DNA from: a bacterium
GTDB lineage: Bacteria; SZUA-182; DTGQ01
NCBI GenBank assembly: GCA_023512255.1
Contig: JAILZY010000010.1
Span: 1-64,000, forward strand
DNA length: 64,000 bases
Direction of reading: 5' to 3'
Made by a program: the position numbers and the translations under genes
Part shown: in pieces, positions 62,672 to 64,000 of the stretch
Position numbering within the stretch: the stretch's first letter is position 1
Layout of the letters: each line of letters starts with the position of its first letter
Notes under the pieces: model-generated
Told to the model about the DNA's origin: nothing
The model's input: only the letters and a program-made list of their open reading frames with translations
Databases searched by the model: none

Positions 62672-62807
62672 CAAGGGAGGGGAGCTTTTCTCCTTTCTCC
62701 AAGCCGCATGGAGGAATACTTCCACCTCCATGCGAAGCCTCCCTTCCATATCACGGGAGGGGCAGTAACCTTGCTTCCTCAAAGCTGCCCCTCCCGTGTA
62801 GTTTTTT
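62672..62807 (+). terminator. Nested hairpins ending in a strong terminator
   Basis: First an outer AAGGGAGG/CCTCCCTT pair enclosing GCATGGAGG/CCTCCATGC (62706-62733). Then a 14-bp stem CACGGGAGGGGCAG / CTGCCCCTCCCGTG (62752-62798) followed by TAGTTTTTTATT. The second is a convincing rho-independent terminator for the secreted protein gene. Confidence 0.8.
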
Positions 62808-63105
62808 ATTGGGGTTCTCCCTTTCACTATGCTTTTGTTGTCTGCCTCACCATGTCTGCTTTTTCATGTCTGCCTTTTTTATCTTTCTTACAGAATGTTT
62901 TTATGTTTCCCTTGACTGAACCTTATGCCAGAGCGAATGCTTGATTGCATTTTAAAATCAATCAGTTAACTTTCACAAAATGTGTGAGTTAATATTCTGG
63001 ATTTTGGAATATAAAGCTTTTCAGGTGTTCGCTCTGTATTCAGGCTGAAACAATCTGGTGAGAGATGAGAAAGTTACCGAAAAGGATGTAAGAGGGGGAA
63101 ACATT
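62808..63105. other. Gap with no recognised gene
   Basis: About 300 bp between terminator and hydrolase gene. AT-rich; contains the likely promoter region and the GAGGGGG ribosome site of the next gene. Confidence 0.5.
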
Positions 63106-63879
63106 ATGAAGATTCAAGTTTTGGGATGCTGTGGAGGGCGTCTGCCTGGCTTTTATACCAGCGGTTTCTTACTTAATGACCACCTTCTCCTTGATGCGGG
63201 AGAGATCGGAGGGGTATTAAAAGTTGAAGATCAATGCCATATTACTGATATTTTGCTCACCCATGCTCACCTAGATCATATTGTCGGGCTTCCCTTTCTT
63301 GGCGATACCATTTTCGGGCAGATCCGCAAGCCTATCTCTATCATCGGGCTTCAGGAGGTGCTCGATAGCCTCCATCATTATGTATTCAACGACCAGATTT
63401 GGCCAGACTTTACCCGGCTGCCTGCCGCTCAGGGAGAGCCGGTTTTTCGCCTGCAACTTGTTCAGCTCGGCACAGTCTGCTCCGTTGCTGAGTTTGAAGT
63501 TATCCCCTTTCCTGTGCGTCATACTGTCTCAAGCGCTGGTTACCTTATTCGCCAGCAGGAAACTACGATTCTCTATTCTGGTGATACTGGCAGTCTTCAA
63601 GAGGTCATTCAGGTGATCAGAAGGAGTGAAAAACTCGCCGCAGCCTTTATTGAAACCTCTTTCCCAAACCGATTAAGGAACCTGGCTGAAGAAACAGGCC
63701 ACCTTATTCCGAAAGCTCTCGACAAACTTCTGTCCGAACTCGATCCTCAGACTCAGGTCTTTCTCTTTGGCATGAAGCCGCAATATCTTGAAGAAATCAG
63801 TGCCGAGTGTCAGGCCATGCAGTCGAGGGCTAGAATACTGAAGCAGGGCGAGATTTTGTACCTGGGTGAAAATCCATAA
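63106..63879 (+). CDS. Metallo-beta-lactamase-fold hydrolase, class II cyclic-nucleotide phosphodiesterase-like
   Basis: 257 residues. Metal site THAHLDHIVGLPFLGD fits the HxHLDH pattern of class II cAMP phosphodiesterases; further ligands are PFPVRHTVSSAGY and LYSGDTGSL, ending FIETSFPN and FGMKPQY. ATG 63106 chosen because GAGGGGG lies just upstream; an upstream GTG at 63058 is open. Likely hydrolyses a cyclic nucleotide. The next gene looks like the start of a CHASE2 protein, a sensor often attached to adenylate cyclase, which supports this reading. Confidence 0.85.
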   Translation: MKIQVLGCCGGRLPGFYTSGFLLNDHLLLDAGEIGGVLKVEDQCHITDILLTHAHLDHIVGLPFLGDTIFGQIRKPISIIGLQEVLDSLHHYVFNDQIWPDFTRLPAAQGEPVFRLQLVQLGTVCSVAEFEVIPFPVRHTVSSAGYLIRQQETTILYSGDTGSLQEVIQVIRRSEKLAAAFIETSFPNRLRNLAEETGHLIPKALDKLLSELDPQTQVFLFGMKPQYLEEISAECQAMQSRARILKQGEILYLGENP

Positions 63880-63887
63880 ACCAGAAT

Positions 63888-64000
63888 ATGAGCGGAAGAA
63901 AAACTCTGTGCTGGGGATTCATTATTAGCCTTTCAATCAGCCTTGGCATGATTGGGCTCTATTTGAGGCATCCGCGGTTTTTGGAAGTTATTGAGCTGAA
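63888..64000 (+). CDS. Start of a membrane protein, probably CHASE2-type (partial)
   Basis: Only the first 37 codons are present. They read MSGRKTLCWGFIISLSISLG, a membrane helix, then RHPRFLEVIELK, which resembles the beginning of CHASE2 sensor proteins (LE-ELK before the extracytoplasmic domain). It begins 8 bp after the hydrolase stop, so the two are probably in one operon. Whether a cyclase, kinase or other output follows lies beyond the window. Confidence 0.5.
   Translation, partial: MSGRKTLCWGFIISLSISLGMIGLYLRHPRFLEVIEL

Noticed and set aside
62654-62944. 96-codon plus-strand frame after the large secreted protein gene
   Set aside because: It lies over nested hairpins and a terminator, with no ribosome site.

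Overview
The window is bacterial chromosomal DNA of medium GC, probably from an uncultivated anaerobic bacterium. Bacterial marks are a bacterial-type IF-2, sigma70-like promoters, a hisC-B-H-A-F operon, GlgB/TreS glucan genes, a sigma54 activator with sigma54 promoters, and large multihaem c-type cytochromes. Several housekeeping genes are of types best known from archaea: an archaeal-type S-adenosylmethionine synthetase, RNA 3'-phosphate cyclase, a FAU-1-like RNase, a DhnA-type class I aldolase and a two-gene SufC-SufB set. I cannot name the phylum from sequence alone. No rRNA, tRNA, CRISPR array or transposase gene was recognised.

Layout. 0-6.5 kb: RhlB-like helicase, FAU-1-like RNase, rtcA, minimal sufCB. 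6.9-13.1 kb: trehalose synthase-maltokinase fusion, glgB, endonuclease V. 13.3-17.9 kb: archaeal-type SAM synthetase, a short IF-2, a Nudix hydrolase, an RNase H-like exonuclease. 17.9-22.0 kb: his operon on the minus strand behind a good sigma70 promoter. 22.2-43.2 kb: an accessory region holding a response regulator, a secreted two-propeller-type protein with an aromatic tail, two NHL-propeller/multihaem-cytochrome pairs (14 and 15 haem sites), a GAF-AAA-Fis sigma54 activator, a 41-residue membrane protein and a secreted protein of about 2040 residues. That protein has a TolB-like propeller, two arrays of WCxPC and CCP motifs, two cohesin-like domains and a dockerin. Four sites matching the -24/-12 sigma54 consensus precede the response regulator, both NHL genes and the 41-residue gene. 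I read this region as one sigma54-controlled cell-surface redox system; it is the strongest candidate here for something undescribed.

43.3-58 kb: MoaE-like protein, receiver protein, sulfatase-TPR fusion, a DUF2953-like/GerW pair, a zinc-finger pRiA4b ORF-3-like protein, a membrane spermidine-synthase-like protein, PRPP synthetase-like protein and class I aldolase, HIT protein, a small HTH-membrane/coiled-coil module, metallophosphoesterase and nucleotidyltransferase. 58-64 kb: secreted proteins, a class II cyclic-nucleotide-phosphodiesterase-like hydrolase and the start of a probable CHASE2 protein.

Intergenic DNA is full of repeats. I see three families of small palindromic or terminal-inverted-repeat elements. 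One supplies the last 15 codons and the stop codon of the endonuclease V gene. There are also many imperfect tandem duplications of 10-25 bp between genes.
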